Shown: positions 8,501 through 12,824 of the stretch, one piece after another
Layout: each line of letters starts with the position of its first letter
How positions within the stretch are numbered: position 1 is the stretch's first letter
Assembly: GCA_023428365.1 (NCBI GenBank)
Contig: JAEYYQ010000516.1
Location: forward strand, 1-12,824
Length of the DNA stretch: 12,824 nt
Direction: 5' to 3'
From: Pseudomonadota bacterium
GTDB taxonomy: Bacteria > Pseudomonadota > Alphaproteobacteria > Rhizobiales > Hyphomicrobiaceae
Program-made: the position numbers and the translations under genes
The notes under the pieces: generated by a model
The model's database searches: none
Seen by the model: the letters and a program-made list of their open reading frames with translations, nothing else
Told to the model about the DNA's origin: nothing

Positions 8501-9000
8501 CCGAGCCGATGTCCGAGTTCTTCGATTTTCTGGATCAGTTTGAGCCCGGCGCGAACGGCGCGTTCCGCATCGTCTTCATGCGCTAGCGGCTGCCCGAAAT
8601 AGGCGAGGATCCCGTCGCCGAGGTATTGTGCAACAAAGCCGCCGTAGCGTTCGATGCTCTTGGTGCAAATAATCTGATAGTCGCTCAGAACTTCGCGCAG
8701 ATCCTCCGGGTCCAACTCCCGCGACAGGAGGGTTGAGTTCACCAGATCGCTGAAGAGAACCGTAAGCTGGCGTCTGCCTGGTGTCCTGACGTCCTGCTGC
8801 TCGACGCGTCTTCCAGGCAAGCGTGTTGAGGCTTGAGGGGCGAGTGGAGAAGGCAGTCGCGCGCCGCATTGGTCGCAAAAACGGGCACCGGGAAGGCCGG
8901 GGATGCCGCAGGCATCGCAAACCGGGGCCGCAAGAACGCTGCACGCTCCGCACAGCAGCAACCCAGACGCAACATCGGCCCCACAACGACGACACGGCAT
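5590..9000 (-). CDS. Zinc-ribbon / class III adenylate-guanylate cyclase / AAA ATPase / TPR protein
   Basis: A 1136-residue cytoplasmic multidomain protein. Residues 3-45 form a double zinc ribbon with four CxxC pairs (Cys3/6, 17/20, 28/31, 42/45). Residues 78-255 are a class III cyclase domain with FSDLVNST (metal Asp85), YLGDGILAYFG (metal Asp129) and GEAPNLAAKLQ (Asn207). A linker leads to a STAND/AAA-type ATPase at about 272-545 with P-loop GKAGIGKS (305-312) and Walker B LLVFED (430-435). The remaining roughly 450 residues are helical and TPR-like. Such proteins are thought to couple ligand sensing and ATP binding to cyclic-nucleotide synthesis. The position of the substrate-selecting Lys is Gln125, the Asp/Thr position is Asn200, and the transition-state Arg position is Lys211, so activity or substrate is uncertain. 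The ATG at 9000 has GAGGA 7 nt upstream. It is divergent from a Crp-like gene. Confidence 0.92.
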   Translation of the reverse strand: MPCRRCGADVASGLLLCGACSVLAAPVCDACGIPGLPGARFCDQCGARLPSPLAPQASTRLPGRRVEQQDVRTPGRRQLTVLFSDLVNSTLLSRELDPEDLREVLSDYQIICTKSIERYGGFVAQYLGDGILAYFGQPLAHEDDAERAVRAGLKLIQKIEELGHRLGREKNIKVNIRVGIATGLVFVGAVPGLKAAMDNNAVGEAPNLAAKLQSLAQPNTIVVCDQTKQLAAAHFAYRDLGPQTIKGFGNAVPAWQVVGEQLSSRFEARQSPALPLIGREEEIATLLTRWDATRQGQGQLVLIQGKAGIGKSRLIAEMRQRLPQEANAPPQILTFQCSQLHSNTPFYAITRQFEQQAAIHTSDNAQLRHDKLAQLLGHSPLSRTNRDLILHLLGAGAGDGSSELPQDARRRTLDALNDWLAALAETNPVLLVFEDVQWLDPTSRAFIEGIAGWIRDAAVLLVASLRSDAFDADGVRTSHDIMSAEWLKLPYATTLTLDELSNRQSRQIVLSLAPGTLLSSGTIDAVIDKAEGIPLFIEELTKGAVASLSIRLPSPISQSSALPSTITGSLAARLDAVGAAKEVAQHAAVIGREFSFEMLSRLLNHPGNKLRTAIDVLLRAELINRTDPAALGSTYAFKHGLIRDAAYQSMPRRLRATVHLQIAAALDQPQQAIDLSAHAVIAQHYSLGNAHSEAVENWRRAAEIAFARSAHAEAANLLQRALADVRELPDDDRARQEFNLTMKLAAALRSVHGYGAQEVEERYLQALRLCDKCGAVDERQYVEWGLMQCNLVRGNLGGAKRFAAVMLRNASENPGRPVADAYLGDGMVKLNFGDFEGSRVSLERALDFATREPETPHLLTHGQSPRIFARSYLAQALWLLGYPDQARLHIEENLANARSMAKRDPAQTHTYVNALAFSLRVYQSRREPDHVLSNAEELIEISRAKQYAYYEALGTIYHGWARATIHAGATGLTQIGDALLGLERTGAVLALRGCRLYLAELYQRIGMNEEARNALDAASSRAAWGTRVWDAELHRVRGMILASAQQPELMAAEQEFRRSLEIASRQKAASLQLRAAVCYARFLLGLNREQEALMFLQPAMEGVHEGRDSIDFAEASSILGRLLLTSPQAARAAAHT

Positions 9001-9148
9001 GGTGCGGTCCTCGTTTCCATGTGTAAGCGTATCACGACCTACTACGTTTGAACACGTGCCCCGACGCTGGCGCGACGCGAAATGAACGGTGTGCGGAAAA
9101 ATGTGGTACTAGGAACATCAGCACCCGAAGCACGAGCGAGATGCGGAT
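9001..9148. promoter_or_regulatory. Divergent intergenic region between the cyclase and Crp-like genes
   Basis: These 148 bp must carry the promoters of both divergent genes. On the minus strand GAGGA (9012-9008) is the cyclase ribosome binding site. On the plus strand only a weak purine stretch (GAGCGAG, 9134-9140) precedes the Crp-like start. An imperfect 14-bp inverted repeat with ACGT ends lies at 9044-9057 and overlaps a CACGTG palindrome at 9053-9058; it could be an operator, but this is weak. I could not identify a convincing -35/-10 pair for either direction, nor a good TGTGA-N6-TCACA site. Confidence 0.5.
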
Positions 9149-9856
9149 ATGCGCGCCTCGATACCGGCAGCAGATAAATCCTTGAGGCAAATGAATGTTT
9201 TTCGTGATTTGCCGCGAGAGACATTGGCGAAGGTCGAGCGGCAGTGCAGCTGGCAAACCTTTCCTGCCCGTTCGCAGATCATCCACTACCGGGACACGTC
9301 GAACGATGTTTACTTTATTGTTCGCGGGAAAGTGCGCGCTGAACTCCACTCCGTGCACGGCAAGGCCGTGACATTTCGTGACTTGGGGGCCGGTGACATG
9401 TTCGGCGAACTCGCGGCGATTGATGGGCAACGTCGCTCCGCAACCATTCAGGCGCTGTCCAATAGCCTGATTGCCCAACTTCCCGCGCGGCATTTGTGGG
9501 ATTTGCTGGAATCCGAGGCAGCCGTGATGCGCGCGGTACTGCTCCATTTGAACGGACTGGTCCGCTCGCTTTCGACCCGGGTTTACGAGTTCAGCGCCTT
9601 GGCCGTACAGAACCGTATTCACGCCGAGTTGCTGCGTATCGCTCGGGATGGCACAGCGGCTGGCCAAGGGGTGACGATTTCGAAGATGCCCACTCATGCC
9701 GAAATCGCGAGCCGCATCAGCACCCACCGAGAGGCCGTCGCGCGTGAGTTGAGCCGTCTCGCCAAGCTCGGCGTGATCACTCGAAAAGGTGCTGGATCGA
9801 CGATCCCTGATCTGGATCGTCTGGCGCGCATGGTGGCCGAGGCGACCGCCGAATAA
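9149..9856 (+). CDS. Crp/Fnr-family transcriptional regulator
   Basis: A 235-residue DNA-binding regulator. The N-terminal half is a cyclic-nucleotide-binding beta barrel. Its phosphate-binding cassette FGELAAIDGQRRSATIQA (85-102) keeps Glu87, Arg96 and Ser97, which match E. coli Crp Glu72, Arg82 and Ser83, the residues that grip cAMP ribose and phosphate. A long dimerisation helix spans about 120-155. The winged helix-turn-helix (181-216) has a recognition helix THREAVARELSRL with Arg194, Glu195 and Arg199 at the same spacing as Crp Arg180, Glu181 and Arg185, predicting recognition of TGTGA half-sites. There is no Fnr-type cysteine cluster (only Cys33), so oxygen sensing by an iron-sulfur centre is unlikely. 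The start at 9149 gives a normal length. It is divergent from a cyclase gene, and a matching binding site lies 46 bp downstream of its stop. That it binds cAMP is inferred from these residues. Confidence 0.92.
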   Translation: MRASIPAADKSLRQMNVFRDLPRETLAKVERQCSWQTFPARSQIIHYRDTSNDVYFIVRGKVRAELHSVHGKAVTFRDLGAGDMFGELAAIDGQRRSATIQALSNSLIAQLPARHLWDLLESEAAVMRAVLLHLNGLVRSLSTRVYEFSALAVQNRIHAELLRIARDGTAAGQGVTISKMPTHAEIASRISTHREAVARELSRLAKLGVITRKGAGSTIPDLDRLARMVAEATAE

Positions 9857-9902
9857 CACGATCGCTTCGGAAAAGTGATGGCCGAAAAGAAAAACAGGCC
9901 AC

Positions 9903-9918
9903 TGTGACGTTTCTCACT
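9903..9918 (+). promoter_or_regulatory. Predicted Crp-type binding site, TGTGA-N6-TCACT
   Basis: TGTGA (9903-9907), six bases (CGTTTC), then TCACT (9914-9918) match nine of ten core positions of the E. coli Crp consensus TGTGA-N6-TCACA. The neighbouring Crp-like regulator keeps the three recognition-helix residues that read this half-site, so the pairing is coherent. The centre is at 9910.5. A class II arrangement (centre at -41.5) would start transcription near 9952, where the long hairpin begins; class I (-61.5) would start it near 9972. A -10 candidate CACAGT at 9941-9946 is poor. Upstream is the end of the Crp-like gene, so the likely target is rightward transcription toward DUF1127. Confidence 0.6.
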
Positions 9919-9952
9919 GCAGGGTCGACGAAGCGTGGCGCACAGTCGAACG

Positions 9953-10031
9953 TGAGAAGGTGATCTTGCAACCCGGCAGCTGACGCGATCGTGCAGTGCG
10001 CCAGCGGGTGGTCGCAAGGGATACCTTCTCA
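9953..10031 (+). ncRNA. Candidate structured RNA element: extended 79-nt hairpin
   Basis: The outer stem is 9 perfect pairs, TGAGAAGGT (9953-9961) with ACCTTCTCA (10023-10031). Moving inward come CTTGC (9965-9969) with GCAAG (10014-10018), ACCCG (9971-9975) with CGGGT (10005-10009), CTG (9980-9982) with CAG (10002-10004), and CGC (9984-9986) with GCG (9998-10000), closing an 11-nt loop. That is about 25 pairs with small internal loops, in a region without a convincing gene. It does not end in a T-run, so it is not a simple intrinsic terminator. It may be a small RNA body or a regulatory leader of the DUF1127 transcript. The strand is inferred from the neighbouring genes and the Crp-type site. 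The stems are seen directly; transcription and function are not. Confidence 0.45.
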
Positions 10032-10049
10032 ACATTGGATCTGCCTAGC

Positions 10050-10079
10050 GGTGATGCTCAGTTCAGGCTGACTATCACC
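10050..10079. repeat. Imperfect inverted repeat GGTGAT...ATCACC
   Basis: GGTGAT (10050-10055) pairs with ATCACC (10074-10079), and inside a 2x2 mismatch TCAG (10058-10061) pairs with CTGA (10068-10071) around a 6-nt loop. It could be a further hairpin of a structured leader or a symmetrical protein-binding site. There is no T-run after it. Confidence 0.4.
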
Positions 10080-10248
10080 ACGCCGCCGCGGTAGGCCGAT
10101 GCCGGGTGGCACCACGATGATGCGATGAAGAAGAATTTCGCTGGTCGTTCATGTGCGGGTAGCGCCAGCCGATGCTTCAGCACCGTATTGTCAGGGAGAT
10201 TCACTCCGGGTCGCGCAGATCGACCGGCCAACCGCAATTGCAGCGGAA

Positions 10249-10279
10249 GGAGAAGGGGCTTTTTCACAGCCTCTTCTCC
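10249..10279 (+). repeat. 12-bp hairpin upstream of the DUF1127 gene
   Basis: GGAGAAGGGGCT (10249-10260) pairs along its whole length with AGCCTCTTCTCC (10268-10279), with one G-T wobble, around a 7-nt loop TTTTCAC. It ends 43 bp before the DUF1127 start codon, with no T-run after it, so it is more likely a leader structure than a terminator. The left arm is strongly Shine-Dalgarno-like and would be hidden in the stem. The arms share GAGAAGG and CTTCTC with the long hairpin upstream, so cross-pairing is possible. Confidence 0.6.
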
Positions 10280-10308
10280 ACGTTCCAAGGGCCGCGCTCG
10301 CCCTTCAT

Positions 10309-10314
10309 GGAGAG
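10309..10314 (+). promoter_or_regulatory. Ribosome binding site of the DUF1127 gene
   Basis: GGAGAG ends 8 nt before the ATG at 10323. It picks this start over an upstream in-frame ATG at 10125, whose extra 66 residues look non-coding and which has no comparable site. Confidence 0.75.
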
Positions 10315-10322
10315 TGTTCGCC

Positions 10323-10505
10323 ATGCATACGAAAGCAGTTTCCACACGATTGATCGGCTTTCTCAGCAATGTCGCCGTCACCGTTGCGACAACGCGAAAG
10401 GCCACCCCTTACGACAGCTTTCGCGGACTGGATGATGCTGTCCTGAAAGACATCGGCATTTTGAGAGCCGACCTTTACACCGACGAACCACGCGACCGAG
10501 GCTGA
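10323..10505 (+). CDS. DUF1127-like small protein, 60 residues
   Basis: Proteins with the short YjiS-like DUF1127 domain are common in alpha- and gammaproteobacteria. Some bind RNA or influence small-RNA turnover and carbon or phosphate metabolism in alphaproteobacteria, but the role of this one is unknown. The C-terminal half has the typical helix-turn motif LDDAVLKDIGILRAD (36-50), close to the usual LDDHLLRDIGLTRAD. The N-terminal part is basic with a short hydrophobic stretch (LIGFLSNVAVTVA), as in many members. The start is set by a strong GGAGAG ribosome binding site. A 12-bp hairpin and a structured region with a Crp-type site lie upstream, so this gene may be controlled by cyclic nucleotide and by its leader. 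It converges on the SIS gene with only 7 bp between the stop codons. Confidence 0.8.
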   Translation: MHTKAVSTRLIGFLSNVAVTVATTRKATPYDSFRGLDDAVLKDIGILRADLYTDEPRDRG

Positions 10506-10512
10506 TCGTGGC

Positions 10513-11544
10513 TCAAAGCGTGCGGGTCACCTTGCTCAAGTGAGGTGGAGAATCCGGGTCCAATCCTCGCCCGCGCGCTGCCGCTTCGATCGCCGCATAG
10601 CCTGGAAGCAGCATCGCGACCGGATCGCAAACGGGATGGTCGTCACCGATCCAGGGGAGTGTTCCCGCCGGTCCACCCACAGTGAAGACCGTTTCGTCGG
10701 CATCTTGCAGGTCCCGAACGAGCTCATCGACCGCAGACGCTGCCTCGTCGTTTTGCCGGAGGACGAGCACCGGTGTTGCCGGCGTGATCGCCGCACGCGG
10801 TCCGTGCCGCAATTCCGCAGCACTGTAGCCGAGTGCCGGAAGTCGTAGCGTCTCCGTCATCTTGAGGGCGAGTTCTCTGGCAACCCCGAAGCTGTAGCCC
10901 CGGCCAGTCACGAAGGCGGCCGGCGCGGGAATTAAGCTGTCGCCCCACACCGACCAGTCGCACGCAAGAGCCTTACGCGCACGGCCGGGAAAACGATCCA
11001 GGGCTCCCATCAACGTCGTATCGCGTGTCAGGGCCGCGACCAGACGGGCACCGGTCAACATCGACATCGCAACTGATTTCGTGGCTGCTACGGCATGCTC
11101 GGGACCGGCTCCGATAGGCAGAACCAACTCGGCGGCCAGTGCCGCGGGCGAACCTGGATCGTTCACGATGGCCAGCGTCAGCGCACCCAGTGACCTTGCC
11201 GTTTCCGTCGCCATGACCAGATCGGGGCTGCGTCCTGACTGCGAGATGACCATGAACAACGTGTTGTGCATGTCCGGCCGCCGCCGGTACGCCGTGAAAA
11301 TGGAGGGCGCCGCAGCCGAGACCAGAAGCCCAGCCTGTGTCTCCAGGAGGTATCGCAAATAGACCCCAACGTGGCCCGAACTGCCACGACCGCAGAAAAC
11401 GGCAAGGCGGGGTTTTTCCGAACGAATGCGGTCGGCGACGTCCGCGATCCTGTCGTGCTGCACTTGTAGCCGCCCGGCGGCCTCCGGAATTTCGGCGATT
11501 TCGCGCGCCATCGCGGTTGCCGGACGAGGCTCAGTGAGCGTCAT
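10513..11544 (-). CDS. SIS-domain sugar-phosphate enzyme, probably glucosamine-6-phosphate deaminase (NagB-II-like)
   Basis: Two sugar-isomerase (SIS) domains without the N-terminal glutaminase domain of GlmS, 343 residues. Motifs are CGRGSSGH (51-58) and SQSGRSPD (101-108), which bind sugar phosphate, then PEHAVAATKS (148-157), GRGYSFGVARELALK (214-228), YSAAELRHGP (240-249) and a C-terminal PDSPPHLSKVT (330-340). Lack of the glutaminase domain together with a murQ neighbour fits a NagB-II-type deaminase: glucosamine-6-P to fructose-6-P plus ammonia, in the cytoplasm. An AgaS-like isomerase/deaminase for another amino sugar is the main alternative. The start has GGGGAG 7 nt upstream, inside the end of murQ, and the two genes overlap by 14 bp, so they are one operon. 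Confidence 0.85.
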   Translation of the reverse strand: MTLTEPRPATAMAREIAEIPEAAGRLQVQHDRIADVADRIRSEKPRLAVFCGRGSSGHVGVYLRYLLETQAGLLVSAAAPSIFTAYRRRPDMHNTLFMVISQSGRSPDLVMATETARSLGALTLAIVNDPGSPAALAAELVLPIGAGPEHAVAATKSVAMSMLTGARLVAALTRDTTLMGALDRFPGRARKALACDWSVWGDSLIPAPAAFVTGRGYSFGVARELALKMTETLRLPALGYSAAELRHGPRAAITPATPVLVLRQNDEAASAVDELVRDLQDADETVFTVGGPAGTLPWIGDDHPVCDPVAMLLPGYAAIEAAARGRGLDPDSPPHLSKVTRTL

Positions 11545-12424
11545 GCGTCATCTCCCCGATCACGCGACGCAGATTGCCGTCATGACGCTGTAGCGCTGTC
11601 TGAGCATCCGTGTGTGCCATACCAAGGCCGAGGAGAATGGCGAGTTTGACGTCGCCTCCCGCCTCATCGACGAAACGCGCCGCCTCCGACGCCGAGCAAT
11701 CTACGACCAGGGCGACCATATTCTCAGCGCGACGGCGCAGCTTCTGATTGCTGGCGCGCATATGAACCATGAGTCCGCCGTAAACTCGTCCGAGCTTGAT
11801 CATGACGGCGGTCGAAAACAGGTTGAACACGATCTTTTGCGCGGTACCCGCCTTCATGCGTGTTGACCCTGCGACCACCTCGCCCCCGGTCTCGACCAGA
11901 AGCCGGTGCTTGGCGACATCGAACATGGGCGCACCGCGATTATTCGCGATCGCAACGGTGACGGCGCCTGCTTGCATGGCATAGCGCAGCGCAGCGATGG
12001 TGTAGGGTGTCGTGCCACTTGCTGCGACGCCGATCACGACGTCATTCGCACCGACGTTCGCGTCAGACATGGCTTGGCTTCCCGCCTCGTCATGATCTTC
12101 GGCACCCTCAACGCTGCGCACGAGTGCGCCCATGCCACCAGCCATCGCGAACACAACCCGATCTTGAGGCCAATCAAATGTGGGGGGAAGCTCGGCACCA
12201 TCCTGGATGGCGATGCGGCCGGATGTGCCGGCGCCGACATAGACAAGACGACCGCCACGCCGCAGCGCAGGGACGGCGTCATCGATCGCAGCGGCGAGGT
12301 CTGTCAGGGTTCCGCGAACAGCAGCTGCGGCGGCCAGCTGGCCCTCATACATGGCTGCGAGCATGTCGCCCGTGGACCAGGAATCAAGTTCGACATAGCG
12401 CGAGCTGATCTGCTCGGTGAGCAT
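11531..12424 (-). CDS. murQ: N-acetylmuramic acid 6-phosphate etherase
   Basis: Cleaves the D-lactyl ether of MurNAc-6-phosphate to give GlcNAc-6-phosphate and D-lactate, a step in peptidoglycan recycling in the cytoplasm. The 297 residues match the roughly 298 of E. coli MurQ. Visible are the SIS motif GAGTSGR (64-70) followed by IAIQDGAELPPTF, the NRGAP segment, and GSTRMKAGTAQK (186-197). Glu78 and Glu109 have exactly the 31-residue spacing of the E. coli catalytic Glu83 and Glu114. The C-terminal helical part (ASEAARFVDEAGGDVKLAIL) is also typical. The ATG has GAGGA 4 nt upstream. It lies 42 bp after the kinase gene and overlaps the SIS gene by 14 bp, consistent with a shared transcript from beyond the window edge. 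Confidence 0.95.
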   Translation of the reverse strand: MLTEQISSRYVELDSWSTGDMLAAMYEGQLAAAAAVRGTLTDLAAAIDDAVPALRRGGRLVYVGAGTSGRIAIQDGAELPPTFDWPQDRVVFAMAGGMGALVRSVEGAEDHDEAGSQAMSDANVGANDVVIGVAASGTTPYTIAALRYAMQAGAVTVAIANNRGAPMFDVAKHRLLVETGGEVVAGSTRMKAGTAQKIVFNLFSTAVMIKLGRVYGGLMVHMRASNQKLRRRAENMVALVVDCSASEAARFVDEAGGDVKLAILLGLGMAHTDAQTALQRHDGNLRRVIGEMTHDAH

Positions 12425-12466
12425 CGAGTCCTCGTCCAGTGTATCGCGATCTGACTGCCGGTTTGG

Positions 12467-12824
12467 TTAGCCAGATGCCAATTGATGCGCGCGGGCGACA
12501 CGCACCGCGCCATCAAGCGCGTCGCCCTCGGCCGCCACCAAGTGGCGCTGAACGTCCGGCGGCAACCACGGTTCCATTGCAGGAGCAAGTCCACCCAGCA
12601 GCGCGACGCGAGATGCTCCCTTAGCGATAAGACAACGCACCATGGCGCCAATCTGTTCGGCCGCCGCGCCGACGATTTTCAACGCCTCGACGTCTCCGGC
12701 AGTCGCGTGTTTGATGACGAGCGGCGCCAGGGTGGCATAGTCGGTTGCGCTGGCGTGATCGGCCCAGGCCACGACGTCCACGGGATCGTGGCCAAAGCGG
12801 CTGAGAACGTCGCGCGTGAAGGCT
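12467..12824 (-). CDS. BadF/BadG-type amino-sugar kinase (GlcNAc or MurNAc kinase), C-terminal part
   Basis: Only the last 118 residues are in the window; the gene starts beyond base 12824. The fragment fits the C-terminal end of ASKHA-fold kinases of the BadF/BadG/BcrA/BcrD family, which phosphorylate N-acetylglucosamine, glucosamine or N-acetylmuramic acid. It has a helical AAAEQIGAMVRCL segment followed by RVALLGGLAPAM, the glycine-rich nucleotide-binding turn, then a short C-terminal tail with GDALDGAVRVAR, where family members place the last helix. Its place as the gene before murQ suggests it supplies MurNAc-6-P or GlcNAc-6-P to this pathway. The assignment rests on family resemblance plus context. 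The N-terminal phosphate-binding motif cannot be checked here. Confidence 0.78.
   Translation of the reverse strand, partial: AFTRDVLSRFGHDPVDVVAWADHASATDYATLAPLVIKHATAGDVEALKIVGAAAEQIGAMVRCLIAKGASRVALLGGLAPAMEPWLPPDVQRHLVAAEGDALDGAVRVARAHQLASG

Larger units (their letters stand above)
9857..10322. other. 466-bp intergenic region rich in inverted repeats, no convincing gene
   Basis: Several frames stay open here, but their predicted proteins are rich in Arg/Ser/Pro, without recognisable motifs, and lack ribosome binding sites. What the region does hold, in order, is a Crp-type site (9903-9918), two mutually exclusive hairpins sharing the arm GTGAGAAGG (9911-9958 or 9953-10031), an imperfect hairpin (10050-10079) and a 12-bp hairpin (10249-10279) before the DUF1127 gene. 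Short inverted repeats just after the Crp-like stop (TGGCC/GGCCA at 9879-9901) have no T-run and are not a clear terminator. The layout suggests a long structured leader or a separate small RNA. Confidence 0.6.

Noticed and set aside
7867..8586. Long plus-strand open frame of 239 codons inside the cyclase gene
   Set aside because: It lies antisense to the well-supported cyclase and ATPase domains. Long antisense frames are common in GC-rich genes, and its translation shows no motif.
9020..9036. Crp-type site in the divergent promoter region (TGTGT...TCACG)
   Set aside because: The half-sites are seven rather than six bases apart and the left half lacks the final A. Not supported as a site for the Crp-like regulator.
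9879..9901. Intrinsic terminator after the Crp-like gene (TGGCC/GGCCA)
   Set aside because: The stem is only 5 bp with a 13-nt loop and no T-run follows.
10125..10322. Longer form of the DUF1127 gene starting at the in-frame ATG at 10125
   Set aside because: The extra 66 residues are Arg/Ser/Pro-rich, without family resemblance, there is no good ribosome binding site, and the region is occupied by a strong hairpin. The start at 10323 has GGAGAG at the right spacing.

Overview
The window reads as chromosomal DNA from a moderately GC-rich Gram-negative bacterium, most likely an alphaproteobacterium and plausibly a member of the Hyphomicrobiales. The reasons are the mix of a TauT-type transporter operon, a zinc-ribbon/cyclase/AAA/TPR protein, a small DUF1127 protein and a murQ cluster with a BadF-type kinase and a SIS-type deaminase. 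This is an inference from gene content, not a taxonomic proof. I see no transposase, tRNA, rRNA, CRISPR array or phage gene.

Region 1 (1-4944, plus strand) is a tightly packed catabolic operon. It holds the C-terminal half of a hydantoinase B/oxoprolinase-type subunit, a NitT/TauT-family ABC importer (permease, ATPase, secreted binding protein) and a class III PLP aminotransferase. Three of the four junctions are 4-bp stop/start overlaps. The exception is the binding protein, which has a 33-bp gap and a strong ribosome binding site of its own. The set looks like uptake and breakdown of one organic nitrogen compound whose identity the sequence does not give.

Region 2 (4977-9856) is a signalling block. 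On the minus strand is a 1136-residue protein with a double zinc ribbon, a class III nucleotide cyclase domain, an AAA/STAND-type ATPase and a TPR-like tail. An unrecognised 184-residue protein follows it on the same strand. Divergent from the cyclase is a Crp/Fnr-family regulator that keeps the key cyclic-nucleotide and DNA-contact residues of Crp. The cyclase domain keeps both metal aspartates but differs at three of the four other canonical active-site positions.

Region 3 (9857-10505) is a 466-bp gap without a convincing gene, followed by a 60-residue DUF1127 protein. The gap contains a near-consensus Crp-type site (TGTGA-N6-TCACT), an extended 79-nt hairpin beginning about where a Crp-activated transcript could start, a competing alternative pairing, and a 12-bp hairpin just upstream of the DUF1127 ribosome binding site. 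This is the most unusual part of the window.

Region 4 (10513-12824, minus strand) is an amino-sugar and cell-wall recycling operon: a BadF-type amino-sugar kinase (its start lies beyond the window), murQ, and a SIS-family deaminase-like protein resembling NagB-II. A kinase, the MurNAc-6-P etherase and a GlcN-6-P deaminase would turn MurNAc into fructose-6-P if a NagA deacetylase is supplied from elsewhere.
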